From Planctomycetota bacterium (GTDB lineage Bacteria > Planctomycetota > Phycisphaerae > WQYP01), in the NCBI GenBank assembly GCA_021851715.1, contig JAJZCR010000007.1:1-64000 (forward strand): a DNA stretch of 64,000 nucleotides. The letters are read 5' to 3'. Positions within the stretch are counted from its first letter, which is position 1. Each line of letters opens with the position of its first letter. The notes under the pieces are model-generated. The model was not told the origin of the DNA. It saw only the letters and a list, made by a program, of their open reading frames with translations, and ran no database searches. The position numbers were made by a program, and so were the translations under genes. Positions 26,018 to 35,599 of the stretch are shown in pieces.

Positions 26018-27178
26018 ATGCTCGAAAATCCTCTGTTGCCGTGGCATGAGCAGGCTGCAGCTCTGTTGCTGCCCTTCGGACCGGATATACAAATTGTGGA
26101 GAGCTATGGTCCAACGGAACTGGAATACGCCGCCATTCGTAAATCCGCCGCCCTGATGGATTGTCCCCATCGGGCCGTGGTGGAATTGATGGGCCAGGAC
26201 CGTCTGGCGTTTCTCAACAATCTTGTGACCAATGAGATCAAGGCCTTGGAGCCTGGCCGGGGGTGTTATGCGTACTTGCTTAATACCAAAGGTCGCATTG
26301 TTCAAGATATGTATGTTTTGAATCTGGCGGACCGCACACTGCTGGATGTGGATGCCCGCCTGGCGGCAGATCTTTGTCGCACACTGGAAAATTACATCTT
26401 CAGCGAAGATGTCAAGGTCATCAACTGCGGAGAGAGCTATGGTCGACTAAGCCTGATAGGCCCGACGGCCACGGCGGTGCTGGAGCGGCTTGGCTCGCGG
26501 GACATCGCTGCACTGGCGAACCTGGCGATTGGGCCGGTTCGGATTGCGGGTGTCGAGGCTTTTATTTTCCGCAATGATCTTTGCGGTGCAAGGCAATATG
26601 AAATTGTTGCACCGCGGGCCGATCTGGAATCGCTGTGGAGGGCTTTGCAAAATGGCGATGGCCCGGGATCACCAGATCCGGGCAAACCGCGCCAGGTTCG
26701 CGCTGTCGGCTGGTCCGCTTTTAACATAGCTCGCATCGAATCTGGTTCGCTGATTTTCGGGATAGACATTACCGAACAAAATTTGCCCATGGAAACAGGC
26801 CCCTGGTACTTGCGGGCGGTAAGCCTGAAAAAGGGGTGTTACCTGGGGCAGGAGGTGGTAGCCCGCATGCATGCGCACAACAGTGTGGCTCGGGTGTTCA
26901 CGGGCATGACCGTAAAAGGCCAGCTACCGCCGGTGGCTGGCGAAGAGCTGCGGGATGAGGCGACCGTTGTCGGCATGGTCACCAGCAGTTGCATTTCGCC
27001 AATGCTTGGTCAGGCGGCCATTGCGATGGGTTATGTCAAACGCGGTGTGGCCCAGGATGGCCGGCAATTGAATGCCTATTGCGCTGCGGGGCCAACCACA
27101 CTGACGCTGCGGCCACTGCCATTTTGGGTTCCACCGGCCTCGCCGGAGCCGTCGCCAATCGTCATGTCATCACAGTAA
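26018..27178 (+). CDS. YgfZ/GcvT-like folate-binding protein
   Basis: A 386-residue protein of the YgfZ family, which uses folate and helps assemble or repair iron-sulfur enzymes. Key pattern: KKGCYLGQEVVARMHA, matching KGCYxGQE with its reactive cysteine. Upstream are FLNNLVTNEIKAL and GCYAYLLNTKGRIVQDMYV, which match the folate-binding barrel. The start has GGAG seven bases upstream and an extended -10 promoter. It is not preceded by gcvH or gcvP, which argues against glycine cleavage T protein. Length is a little over the E. coli protein (326). Confidence 0.85.
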   Translation: MLENPLLPWHEQAAALLLPFGPDIQIVESYGPTELEYAAIRKSAALMDCPHRAVVELMGQDRLAFLNNLVTNEIKALEPGRGCYAYLLNTKGRIVQDMYVLNLADRTLLDVDARLAADLCRTLENYIFSEDVKVINCGESYGRLSLIGPTATAVLERLGSRDIAALANLAIGPVRIAGVEAFIFRNDLCGARQYEIVAPRADLESLWRALQNGDGPGSPDPGKPRQVRAVGWSAFNIARIESGSLIFGIDITEQNLPMETGPWYLRAVSLKKGCYLGQEVVARMHAHNSVARVFTGMTVKGQLPPVAGEELRDEATVVGMVTSSCISPMLGQAAIAMGYVKRGVAQDGRQLNAYCAAGPTTLTLRPLPFWVPPASPEPSPIVMSSQ

Positions 27179-27205
27179 GTGCTAAGTGCGCGGAGCTAAC
27201 GTTTC

Positions 27206-27604
27206 ATGTCGATTAACGTTTTAAGTATCGGTCAGTGCGGGTTTGATCATGCGGCCATCGCCCGTTTACTTTCCCGAACGCTGCAGGCCCATACCGATGC
27301 CGCCGCCACCGCCGCAGAAGGTCTGGAAAAACTGGCCGCGCATTCATACCATCTCGTGCTGGTGAATCGCATTATTGATGGAGACGCTTCTTCCGGTATT
27401 GATTTAATCACTAAGCTATGCGCGCAGCGGGGATGTCCCCCCGTCATGCTGGTGAGTAATTTACCTGAGGCCCAGGCTGCGGCTGTGGCAGTTGGTGCGT
27501 TGGTCGGTTTCGGTAAATCTGCCATGGGCGATCCGGATGTTGCCCGGCGGTTAAAGGCCCTGTTAATACCGGAGCAGGAATTGCCGACCAGGAGCCGCCC
27601 GTGA
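27206..27604 (+). CDS. Degenerate receiver-domain protein
   Basis: A 132-residue CheY-like fold: MSINVLSIGQCGFDHAAIARLLS, YHLVLVNRIIDGD, PPVMLVSNLPEAQAAAVAVGALVGFGKSAM. The phosphoacceptor Asp in the third strand is replaced by Asn (N54), and the N-terminal acidic pair is missing. The conserved Lys (FGKS) and the Thr/Ser strand (MLVSN) remain. It therefore probably does not take up phosphate in the usual way and may act as a pseudo-receiver. The last codons overlap the GTG start of the LolA-like gene, so it belongs to the export operon. No kinase is nearby. Confidence 0.7.
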   Translation: MSINVLSIGQCGFDHAAIARLLSRTLQAHTDAAATAAEGLEKLAAHSYHLVLVNRIIDGDASSGIDLITKLCAQRGCPPVMLVSNLPEAQAAAVAVGALVGFGKSAMGDPDVARRLKALLIPEQELPTRSRP

Positions 27605-28323
27605 CCAGACGACAAATTGTTTGGACGGCGGGGCTGCTTTTCGCATTGCTGGCCATGTCACGGCCGCCGGCGACCGCTCGTGATCCGGCAGTCGTAGATC
27701 TCAAGCACATCCTGGCCGACTTTCGCGGCGTACACGGTCTTTCCATGCAATTTATTTGTGAAAAAAAACTTGCCGTTTTAAAACAGCCGTTTGTCAGCGG
27801 CGGAACTATTGCCATGATGCAGCCTGACCGGGTGCGTTTTACTACCAACTGGCCTTACCGCAGTTGTTTTATCCTGCGCGGTGACCGGGTGTACATGCGT
27901 ACGGAAAATAATCGTCGCTGGCATGCCGGCAAAGCCTCCAGCCAACAGGTGGTGCGGCGGGTCATGCGACAATTTGCCGGTTGGTCACTGGGTCACGCAG
28001 GAGATATTTCCAGGGCGTATGATGTCCTGGAAAGCAACGGGCCCGTGGCCGTTGCGCCGCCGCCCAATAAGCCACGCGCCCGGTCTGCGGCCCTGTGGAA
28101 AGAGTTTCCAAAACAACTGCGCCTGTTTACCCTCATCCCCAAAAGCCGGACCGTGCACCAGGCCCTTGGCTCGATTCGTCTGGGTTTTTTGCCCGGCAGG
28201 CATCAACTGCGTTTGATTATCATGCATTTTGGCCACGGCAATGAAAGCTCCTATTGGATGGGCCGCATTCGGGTCAATCCACAGTTTTCCAGTGATAAAT
28301 TCAGCCCGAAGGGGCGGCCATGA
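27601..28323 (+). CDS. LolA-like outer-membrane lipoprotein carrier
   Basis: A 240-residue periplasmic protein with an N-terminal signal (IVWTAGLLFALLAMSRPPATA). It then shows the beta-rich LolA pattern: FRGVHGLSMQFICEKKLAVLKQPFVSGGTIAMMQPDRVRF, GDRVYMRTENN and a late block LRLFTLIPKS. LolA-like proteins in aryl-polyene and related clusters work with an MMPL exporter to move lipids or glycolipids across the periplasm. The GTG start at 27601 overlaps the previous stop (GTGA), and its end overlaps the start of the MMPL gene. The cargo is unknown. Confidence 0.78.
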   Translation: MTRRQIVWTAGLLFALLAMSRPPATARDPAVVDLKHILADFRGVHGLSMQFICEKKLAVLKQPFVSGGTIAMMQPDRVRFTTNWPYRSCFILRGDRVYMRTENNRRWHAGKASSQQVVRRVMRQFAGWSLGHAGDISRAYDVLESNGPVAVAPPPNKPRARSAALWKEFPKQLRLFTLIPKSRTVHQALGSIRLGFLPGRHQLRLIIMHFGHGNESSYWMGRIRVNPQFSSDKFSPKGRP

Positions 28324-30845
28324 GACCAGATGGGCGGTGCTTCGAACAGCTTGAACGGCAGATGAATCAGTGGTACGGCTTTCTGGCTCGCCACCGCCTG
28401 CTGTTGACGGTGGTATTACTGCTGATGGCGGGTTTGTTTTCCCTCTTTTCCATCCGCATTGACTGGCAGGCAAGCATCCTGCGTTTTTTTTCCACCGATA
28501 GTTCCGCCGTCCGCAATGTGGCCGCAACACTCCATGGGACAGAACTGGTCAATCGTATCCGGCTGGATGTACACCTGGCTGGCACGGCGAACACTGCCCG
28601 GCTGGCCGAGGCAGTCAACGCACTTTCAGACCGGTTACGTAAGACGGGTGATTTTCGCCGGGTCTGGGCAGGGGTCAGTTCCAGACAGCTCATTGCGGCG
28701 CAAAAACATCTGCTGCAACTGGGCCCGGCACTGCTGACCCGCCGAGAGTTGCGCACCGTGGAACAACGCGCCAATGCGACGTTTATCCAGACCCGCTTCG
28801 CTACTGTCGCCCGCCGCCTGGCCCAGCCGGATGGTGAACTGCTTTTGGCGCAACTCGTTGATGATCCGCTGGATATGGAAAACCTGTTGCGCCGGCAACT
28901 GCGCACGGTAAATCCTGTCAAGGGGGCACACTTTTCCCACGGGTTGTTGCTCTCCGGCAATCATGCCCACGCCATGATGGTGCTGACTCCCAATTTTCCG
29001 CCGGCCAACACGCCGGCCTCCATCCGGATGCTCGGCCAATTGCGCAAGGCCATAGCCACGGTGCGGCACCAATTTCCCGGCCTGCGGGTGTGGACGGTTG
29101 GTTCTTATCTGCACTATGCCGAAAATGCCCAATCCATTCGCCGTCAGGTTACCTGGATTTCCCTGCTGGGCACGCTGCTGGTAGGGGGAGCTATCCTGCT
29201 ATTTTTTCGGCGCTGGAGCACACTTCTCATCTGCATGTTGCCACCGATGGTGGGGCTGGGCACGGCTTTGGGTTTGGCGGGTATATTCCGCGCACAACTG
29301 CCGCTGCTGGTGCTGGGGTTTGCCGGGTTGCTTTGCGGGTCCACGACCGACTACGGCATTCAACTGCTGGCGGCCCTGAATCGCCGCGCCACAGAAGCGG
29401 GCGGGTGGCATTCCCAGTTGGCCGGTCAAGCCACGCGCGATCTGTTCGGCGCAATTTCCATGAGTGTTTGCACCAGTGTTACCGGCTATGCGGCGCTTTC
29501 CATCAGTTCTGCTCCGGGCCTGCGCGAGCTGGGCTTATTTGTTGCCGGAGCTACTGTGTGCATCTGGCTGGTCACATTTTTAGTGCTGCCTGGTTATTTC
29601 GGCCCGTGGTTGATTCGCCCCGGCAGGAAAAGCTATTTGACGGCCACAATTGTTGGTTCAATCAGTCGTGGGTCGCGCTGGCTATTTTATCTTGGTTCGG
29701 TGGGCTTTCTGGCGGTCTGCCTGTGGATGGGCACCGGCGCGGCAATGGTTACGTACAATCATCAACCCCGGGGGCTTGATGATATCACCCCGCAAACGCG
29801 GGCGGCTGAAGCGCACTTTGCCACGGTCTGGGGTGCCGCCAATGCGCAGGGGGTGCTGTTAATTCAGGAAAAATCTGCGGCCCAGGCTTTGCTACGCCTG
29901 CGGGATGTCACGCACATGCTGATGAATTTCCAGCGCCAAGGCCTGATGGATCGCTGCTACAGCCCGCTAAGCCTGTTGCCGGATTCCGCCACCATACACC
30001 GGCGTCTTGCCGCGTGGCAGGCGTTCTGGACGCCGGCCCGCCAGGAGCAAATTCACCGCGCCATTGCTTACTCCGCTGCCGCCGTCGGCATGCACGCTTT
30101 TGCCTGGAATAAATGGCTTACCTCGCTGGCCCGGCCGCCGCACGTGCCGCCGTCGGCGGTGCGAATTGCACAGTCTCCGGTAACTTTGCTGCCCGGGCTG
30201 ATTCAAGAGCGTCCGAATCGTACCACGATTGGTATTGCGGTTGTGCAAAATATGCAATTGCCGCAGCGACGGCGCGGTCACTGGGTAAGTCTCCTGCGCC
30301 GACAATTCAAGCACCTTTCCATCATCGACGGCGAGGTGCTTTTGTTTCGTGCCACCGACCTGGCCGAATCTCAAACTCGACGGCTGTTTCCGTGCGTATT
30401 GCTGCTTATTTTTGTGCCACTGTGGATTTACTTTCGCAGGCTTGATTTGGCGGCTCTGGCCTGCCTCTCCATGATTGTCGGTTTTGTATGGCTTTTGGGG
30501 GCGGCGGATAAATTCTGCGGCGGATTGAACCTGATGAGCATGGTGCCGATGCTGTTTACCATGGGGGTGGCAGTGGATTATGGTATTTACGCGGCCGGCG
30601 ATCCTCGGCAGCAGCACCCCGACGGTCGGCCTGATCGCCGCCTGGCAACGATGCTTTGTGCTTTAACTACCATTCTTGGGACCGGTGTGCTGGCTATTTC
30701 CAGTCAACCGGTGCTGCGTTGGATCGGTATAACGCTGGTGTTCGGAATCGCCGGAGGATATTTTACCTCGCTGTTTGTTGTCGGCCCGGTCACCGGGTGG
30801 ATATGTCGCCGGCGATCCGCAACCATCCTCCGGAGAACGCCATAA
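28320..30845 (+). CDS. MMPL-family RND exporter
   Basis: An 841-residue exporter with two sets of about six helices and two large periplasmic loops. Helix 1 (LLLTVVLLLMAGLFSLFSI) is followed by a loop with TDSSAVRNVAATLHG. The first helix block includes LPPMVGLGTALGLAGIF and GFAGLLCGSTTDYGIQLL. The second includes LNLMSMVPMLFTMGVAVDYGIYAAGD. The TDYG and VDYG pairs carry proton-relay Asp-Tyr residues of MMPL proteins. The ATG overlaps the lolA-like stop, and its stop overlaps the lipoprotein start. It probably exports a lipid-like product with the LolA-like carrier. Confidence 0.88.
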   Translation: MRPDGRCFEQLERQMNQWYGFLARHRLLLTVVLLLMAGLFSLFSIRIDWQASILRFFSTDSSAVRNVAATLHGTELVNRIRLDVHLAGTANTARLAEAVNALSDRLRKTGDFRRVWAGVSSRQLIAAQKHLLQLGPALLTRRELRTVEQRANATFIQTRFATVARRLAQPDGELLLAQLVDDPLDMENLLRRQLRTVNPVKGAHFSHGLLLSGNHAHAMMVLTPNFPPANTPASIRMLGQLRKAIATVRHQFPGLRVWTVGSYLHYAENAQSIRRQVTWISLLGTLLVGGAILLFFRRWSTLLICMLPPMVGLGTALGLAGIFRAQLPLLVLGFAGLLCGSTTDYGIQLLAALNRRATEAGGWHSQLAGQATRDLFGAISMSVCTSVTGYAALSISSAPGLRELGLFVAGATVCIWLVTFLVLPGYFGPWLIRPGRKSYLTATIVGSISRGSRWLFYLGSVGFLAVCLWMGTGAAMVTYNHQPRGLDDITPQTRAAEAHFATVWGAANAQGVLLIQEKSAAQALLRLRDVTHMLMNFQRQGLMDRCYSPLSLLPDSATIHRRLAAWQAFWTPARQEQIHRAIAYSAAAVGMHAFAWNKWLTSLARPPHVPPSAVRIAQSPVTLLPGLIQERPNRTTIGIAVVQNMQLPQRRRGHWVSLLRRQFKHLSIIDGEVLLFRATDLAESQTRRLFPCVLLLIFVPLWIYFRRLDLAALACLSMIVGFVWLLGAADKFCGGLNLMSMVPMLFTMGVAVDYGIYAAGDPRQQHPDGRPDRRLATMLCALTTILGTGVLAISSQPVLRWIGITLVFGIAGGYFTSLFVVGPVTGWICRRRSATILRRTP

Positions 30846-31567
30846 TGTTGCAGCAATGGCTTAAAATGGTGCGCCACAGGAGGTTCGCCGGATTCTTTTG
30901 CCCAGCGCTGATCAGCAGTGCTGCAGTGGGGGTGGCGATGCTGGTCGGCTGTACGTCCAGGATGACACCCGCTCTGCCGGCACTGTCAGCCGCTCATCGC
31001 CACACGCCTACTTTTGCGGCTGTGGCCCGCACCCTTTCTCATTTCCCTATCCGATGCCGACACACCCTGTTTGCGACGCTTAAATTACATCATCGGCAAA
31101 TATCCATGATCGGGCGGTTAGATATTATTTCCGCCACTGATTTTAAACTGACTGCGGCGGATGAATTCGGCCGGCTGCTTTTTCTGGTTCGCCGCCGGTC
31201 TGCGCATGCAACTAAGGTACAGGCCGGCACCGGCGTGCCAGACCAGCTTGCTGCTGACATTGCGCAGGATGTCGTCATCGCCTTGCTGCCGCCCAGGCAT
31301 TTATCGCCGCGCTCCGTATGGCGGGTGCTTCCGCATTTTCACGCGGTGCGGCTATCCTACACCGATGAATTGAAAAATATTCACCACGACCTGTTTACCG
31401 GCAGGCAAGGTTATTTACGCTACGCCGATATCACGTTGACGAACCATCAGCATCTGCAGGTGCGTTACACCCGTTATAATGCCGCTGGCTGCCCCCGCAC
31501 GCTGTGGATCCGCCAGCGTCATGAGGAATGGCTACTGATCTTGGATTTCACCGGGAGTCATGGATGA
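30845..31567 (+). CDS. Lipoprotein of the MMPL cluster (DUF3261-like)
   Basis: A 240-residue predicted lipoprotein. The signal ends in the lipobox MLVGC with Cys 36. The mature part has a beta-rich pattern, ISMIGRLDIISATDFKLTAADEFGRLLFLVRR, and a later block, GYLRYADITLTNHQHLQVRYTRYN. Length, lipobox and position between an MMPL exporter and an activating enzyme resemble DUF3261 proteins of aryl-polyene clusters, where they are thought to act in cargo export. The ATG at 30845 overlaps the MMPL stop (TAATG). The family match is by pattern and context, not a search. Confidence 0.55.
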   Translation: MLQQWLKMVRHRRFAGFFCPALISSAAVGVAMLVGCTSRMTPALPALSAAHRHTPTFAAVARTLSHFPIRCRHTLFATLKLHHRQISMIGRLDIISATDFKLTAADEFGRLLFLVRRRSAHATKVQAGTGVPDQLAADIAQDVVIALLPPRHLSPRSVWRVLPHFHAVRLSYTDELKNIHHDLFTGRQGYLRYADITLTNHQHLQVRYTRYNAAGCPRTLWIRQRHEEWLLILDFTGSHG

Positions 31568-32895
31568 TCCGCAAACTTTTCCGCCGAAAACCCCGCCGCT
31601 CCACCGTTGTGCCGGGATGTCCTGACGGCGCTTGTCTTTTCTGGCCACCATCGCGCTGGCAGGCCTTGCAGCAGCGTTTGCTGGCGCGGCACATCGCCCA
31701 TGCCCGTCGCAGCCCGCTTTATGCCGGTCGCATTCATCGGGATGGAAACGGCGGATTAACAAGCTTGGCGGCCCTGCCCACCACCAGCAGGGAGGAATTA
31801 ATGCAGGCCGGGCAACGCGCGTATGCGTGCAAACACGAAGACGTGCGCGAGTGGGTAACAACTTCCGGCACCACGGGTAAACCGCTGCGTGTGCCGTTGA
31901 CCGCGGCTGATCTGAAGCGGCTGGCCATCAATGAAGCCGTCGCCTTAAACATTGCCGGTATCAATGCCGGCGACACACTGCTGATAGCAGTGGCCTTTGA
32001 CCGGATGTTTGTCGCGGGACTTGCCTATTGGCTGGGTGCGCAGCGACTGGGAGCCGGTTGCGTGCGGGCCGGGCCGTTTTACGCTACCGATGCTTCCGCC
32101 CTGGCGGCGCTTGCCGCAGACTATCGCCGCCCCTTTCTTCTGACGGTGCCATCGCTTCTGGCCGCTTCACTTGCCGCATCCGCGACGCAGACGCCGGCGC
32201 TCGCAGCCATCATCAGCATTGCCGAGCCGGTGCGGCGTGCTGATCTTTCGCCCAATGCCCTGGCTACCCGGCTGGGTGAGCACTTTCATGCGCCTGTTTT
32301 GAGCACCTGCGCCGGTACTGAAACCTGCACCACTTTTGCCGAAGGGCCGCACTGCCGGGGAGGGCACTTGAATCCACGGTTGGCGGTGGTGGAAATTCTT
32401 GATGAAACTGGGCGGCCGGTGCCCGATGGGGGGACCGGCGAAGTGGTGGTAACGCCATTGGGCGTGGAGGGAATGCCGCTGTTGCGTTTTCATACCGGGG
32501 ACTTGGCGGCATTGAACACAGAGCCTTGTCCCTGCGGGCGCACCACACCCCGCCTGGGGCCTGTGGTCGGGCGGATGCAGCAGCGGCTGAAAGTTCGAGG
32601 CGTAAGCCTGTTCCCCGGTACCATCTCCGAATGGCTGCAAGGTGTGGCCGCCGTCGCCGAGTTTCTTATTGTCGCCGAACAGGATTTTGACTTAAGCGAC
32701 CGTATCACGCTGCACGTGGCTCTTCATCGCAGCGCGGAAAACATTAGGCATCGCATCCGGCAACAGGCCCGAACCATTCTGCGATCTCCCGTTCACATCG
32801 TCTTTACTTCTCCGCAGGCGGTCCGGGATCTCCAACGGCAAGCCAATCCGCGCAAACCCTCGCGTTTTCTGGATTTGCGCCCGCCTCGGGCTTAA
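31564..32895 (+). CDS. PaaK-like adenylate-forming enzyme
   Basis: A 443-residue enzyme of the phenylacetate-CoA ligase/F390 synthetase family. It has the nucleotide loop TTSGTTGKPLRVPL, then STCAGTETCTTFAEGPHC, the mid-core LLRFHTGDLAALN, a zinc-like CPCGRTTPRLGPVVGR and the hinge motif MQQRLKVRGVSLFP. These enzymes activate carboxylic acids as acyl adenylates and then usually form CoA esters. The start overlaps the stop of the lipoprotein gene (ATGA). As the last gene of the lolA/MMPL set it probably activates the exported compound or its precursor. Substrate unknown. Confidence 0.8.
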   Translation: MIRKLFRRKPRRSTVVPGCPDGACLFWPPSRWQALQQRLLARHIAHARRSPLYAGRIHRDGNGGLTSLAALPTTSREELMQAGQRAYACKHEDVREWVTTSGTTGKPLRVPLTAADLKRLAINEAVALNIAGINAGDTLLIAVAFDRMFVAGLAYWLGAQRLGAGCVRAGPFYATDASALAALAADYRRPFLLTVPSLLAASLAASATQTPALAAIISIAEPVRRADLSPNALATRLGEHFHAPVLSTCAGTETCTTFAEGPHCRGGHLNPRLAVVEILDETGRPVPDGGTGEVVVTPLGVEGMPLLRFHTGDLAALNTEPCPCGRTTPRLGPVVGRMQQRLKVRGVSLFPGTISEWLQGVAAVAEFLIVAEQDFDLSDRITLHVALHRSAENIRHRIRQQARTILRSPVHIVFTSPQAVRDLQRQANPRKPSRFLDLRPPRA

Positions 32896-33043
32896 CGCAA
32901 CATCAGATACGTGCGACGGGCGATGAGAAATCAAAATGCTTCAGGGCGGTGAGAACCCGCTGGATTATTCATCCAGAATGGCACGCCGGCGAATAACATG
33001 GTGTCGCAAAACCGCGCATTTCGGATGTCCGAGTCAGTGGACT

Positions 33044-35530
33044 TCAGCGATCCAGAGGTTCGAGGTTCGCCATGGCTGTTACCATCGTTTTGAGTCCACA
33101 GGACTGAAAATTCACGCGTACCCGTTGGTTTGGCCCCGCAGACATAACTTCTTCAATGCGACCCAGTCCGAATTTGGCGTGGCGCACCAGCAAACCCCGC
33201 CGATATCCTGACGCGTGCAGCCTACGCCCGTTGCCCGAAGGCGCTGGCCGTGAGACCGGCGCATTGAAACTTGCGGCGGTGTCGCTGAAACCAGGCGAGC
33301 CCGCCGGGGGAGCATGGAAAGTAAGGTCGCGTGTTTCCAGACATTCCGGCGGCAGTTCGCCCAGAAACAGCGATGGCTTCTGCCGCTCTATTTGTCCGCG
33401 TACCATGCGTGATTCCACGCAGGTTAAAATTAATTTTCGCATGGCCCGGGTGATGCCTACAAAAGCCAGGCGTCGCTCCTCTTCCATGTCGCGCCGGCTA
33501 TCGGGGCCGCTGAATGCCCGTTGGTGCGGCAGTAACCCGTCTTCCAGGCCGACCATGACCACCATGGGAAATTCCAGGCCCTTGGCGGCGTGCAGCGTCA
33601 TCAAGGTGACAGCCCCGGACCCTTCCTTGAGCCGGTCCACATCGGAAACCAGCGCCACCTGTTCCAGATATTCCTGCAGCGAGCCCCCCGTATTGCGGAG
33701 ATCAAATTCCGCCGCCACGTTGATTAATTCGTCCACGTTGGCGGTAATTTCTTCATCGTCGGAATTGTTCTTGCGTTTCTGGCGAAAGCCGGCCTCATTG
33801 ACCACTTTTTCCATCAGATCACGGATTTTCATCGATGGTACCAGGACGTTGGTGCCATCGGCTGCGGATGCTTGCTGAGCCACTCCGTCATCAGAATTTT
33901 CCTGGGTGGAAGCGCGAACTGACCCCGGCTCACTGGCCTTGAAATCATCCGTTTCTGAATCGTCATCGACAAGCTGATCTTGGGCGAATTGGGCTAACGC
34001 CGGATCAAAAAGAGGGTCTGCGGCCTGCCGGGAATCAATTCCTGCATCATCGAATTCCTGGCCGGCAACTGTGCCAGGAGTCTCTGTGCCCAAAGTATCT
34101 TTGCGCCAGGAATCAAACAGCCATGCCAATTTGCGACAGGTGTCCGCCACCTTCACGGATATGTCCGGAACTTCCCTGGCCCTGGTGCAGGCTTCCAGCC
34201 AGGTCAGTCCGTGGTCGGAGGCAAAAGCGGAAAGCTTCGTTATCGTGCTTTCCCCAATTCCGCGAGGTGGCACATTGATGATGCGTTCAAAGCTTACCGC
34301 GTCGCGCGGATTGGCAATGACCTTTAAGTATGCCAGCACATCTTTGACTTCCTTGCGCCCGTAGAACTCTGTGCCGCGGACAATCTGGTAGGGCACGCCC
34401 GCCCTCATCAGCGCATCCTCCACCACCCGGGAAAGGGCATTGGTGCGGTAGAAAACTGCCATTTTGTCCCACGTCAGGCCGGTTTCCCGCTGGGCTGCCT
34501 GCAACATTTGCACCACTTCCTGAGCTTCATGATGCTGATCGCGGGCGTGAACCACCGTTATTTTTTCGCCCGATTCATTTTCAGTCCAGAGATCCTTCTT
34601 TTTACGACCCCGATTGTTTTCTATCAGGGCGGAGGCGGCTTTGAGTATCACCTTTGTACTGCGATAGTTTTGCTCCAGCCGCACCACCTTGGCACCGGGG
34701 AAAAACTCTTCAAATTCCAGAATATTTTGAATGTCCGCTCCGCGCCAGCCATAAATGGATTGATCCGGATCTCCGGTCGCACAGATATTTTTATGGTTCA
34801 TCGCCAGCATGTGCGCAATGACAAACTGCGCCTTGTTGGTGTCCTGGTATTCGTCAATCAGGATGTACCCGTATTTTTCCTGCAATTGACCGCGGGCCTC
34901 GGCGTTGTCGCGCAACAGGACCGCCGTCTTCACCAGCAGGTCATCAAAATCCACCATGCTGGCGGCTTTGAGCATTTCTTCGTAGCAAACGTACGCCCGG
35001 GCGATGCCCTTGTCGAAAAAACTCACCGCTTTGGCCGTGACCTGGGCCGGATCTTGCAGGTTATTTTTTGCCCGGCTTATCTGCCCCTGTACGGCGTTGG
35101 GATTGAAATTTTCCACAGACAATCCGACTTTGGCCAGAACCTGTTTGAACAGTTTCGTCTGATCAGCAGAATCCAATATGCCAAAACCGGGGGGCAAGCC
35201 AGCAGCCTCTCCATATTGGCGCAGAATTCTCACACAAAGGCTGTGAAAAGTGCTTACCATCACCCTTGCCCCCGGCCGGCCGGGCATATCCGCCAGTAAC
35301 GCCATGGTGCGGGTTTTCATTTCTCCCGCGGCCTTGTTGGTGAAGGTAACAGCGACGATGTTCCATGGCGGAAGTCCCTGGGCCACCATGTACGCGATAC
35401 GCCGTGTAATAACCCGGGTTTTGCCGGAACCGGCACCCGCCAGCACCAGCAAAGGTCCATCAATATGGGTGACCGCCTCAAGCTGGGGTTCTGTGAGGCC
35501 CTCAAGTATCTGTTCAAATTTCGCCACCAT
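33044..35530 (-). CDS. pcrA: ATP-dependent DNA helicase PcrA/UvrD
   Basis: An 828-residue superfamily 1A helicase. Motif I AGAGSGKTR, motif II DEYQDTN, motif III CATGDPDQSIYGWRGAD, motif IV LEQNYRST and motif VI AFVGITRAMR are intact. The C-terminus (HAKFGLGRIEEVM and a FQSCGLKTMVTAMANL end) is the PcrA-type tail that contacts RNA polymerase or repair partners. Between the 2B region and its return (about residues 478-558) there is an acidic, Gln/Ser-rich insertion not in ordinary PcrA. ATG 35530 has AGGAG five to six bases upstream; a longer frame to 35611 is not family-like. It unwinds DNA in repair and replication-conflict clearing. Confidence 0.93.
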   Translation of the reverse strand: MVAKFEQILEGLTEPQLEAVTHIDGPLLVLAGAGSGKTRVITRRIAYMVAQGLPPWNIVAVTFTNKAAGEMKTRTMALLADMPGRPGARVMVSTFHSLCVRILRQYGEAAGLPPGFGILDSADQTKLFKQVLAKVGLSVENFNPNAVQGQISRAKNNLQDPAQVTAKAVSFFDKGIARAYVCYEEMLKAASMVDFDDLLVKTAVLLRDNAEARGQLQEKYGYILIDEYQDTNKAQFVIAHMLAMNHKNICATGDPDQSIYGWRGADIQNILEFEEFFPGAKVVRLEQNYRSTKVILKAASALIENNRGRKKKDLWTENESGEKITVVHARDQHHEAQEVVQMLQAAQRETGLTWDKMAVFYRTNALSRVVEDALMRAGVPYQIVRGTEFYGRKEVKDVLAYLKVIANPRDAVSFERIINVPPRGIGESTITKLSAFASDHGLTWLEACTRAREVPDISVKVADTCRKLAWLFDSWRKDTLGTETPGTVAGQEFDDAGIDSRQAADPLFDPALAQFAQDQLVDDDSETDDFKASEPGSVRASTQENSDDGVAQQASAADGTNVLVPSMKIRDLMEKVVNEAGFRQKRKNNSDDEEITANVDELINVAAEFDLRNTGGSLQEYLEQVALVSDVDRLKEGSGAVTLMTLHAAKGLEFPMVVMVGLEDGLLPHQRAFSGPDSRRDMEEERRLAFVGITRAMRKLILTCVESRMVRGQIERQKPSLFLGELPPECLETRDLTFHAPPAGSPGFSDTAASFNAPVSRPAPSGNGRRLHASGYRRGLLVRHAKFGLGRIEEVMSAGPNQRVRVNFQSCGLKTMVTAMANLEPLDR

Positions 35531-35599
35531 GCCGCTCCTGCATTGCCCACCTGTGGGCAACTCATTTCCCCGGTCGCACCGCGCCGGGCCAAACCTGCA

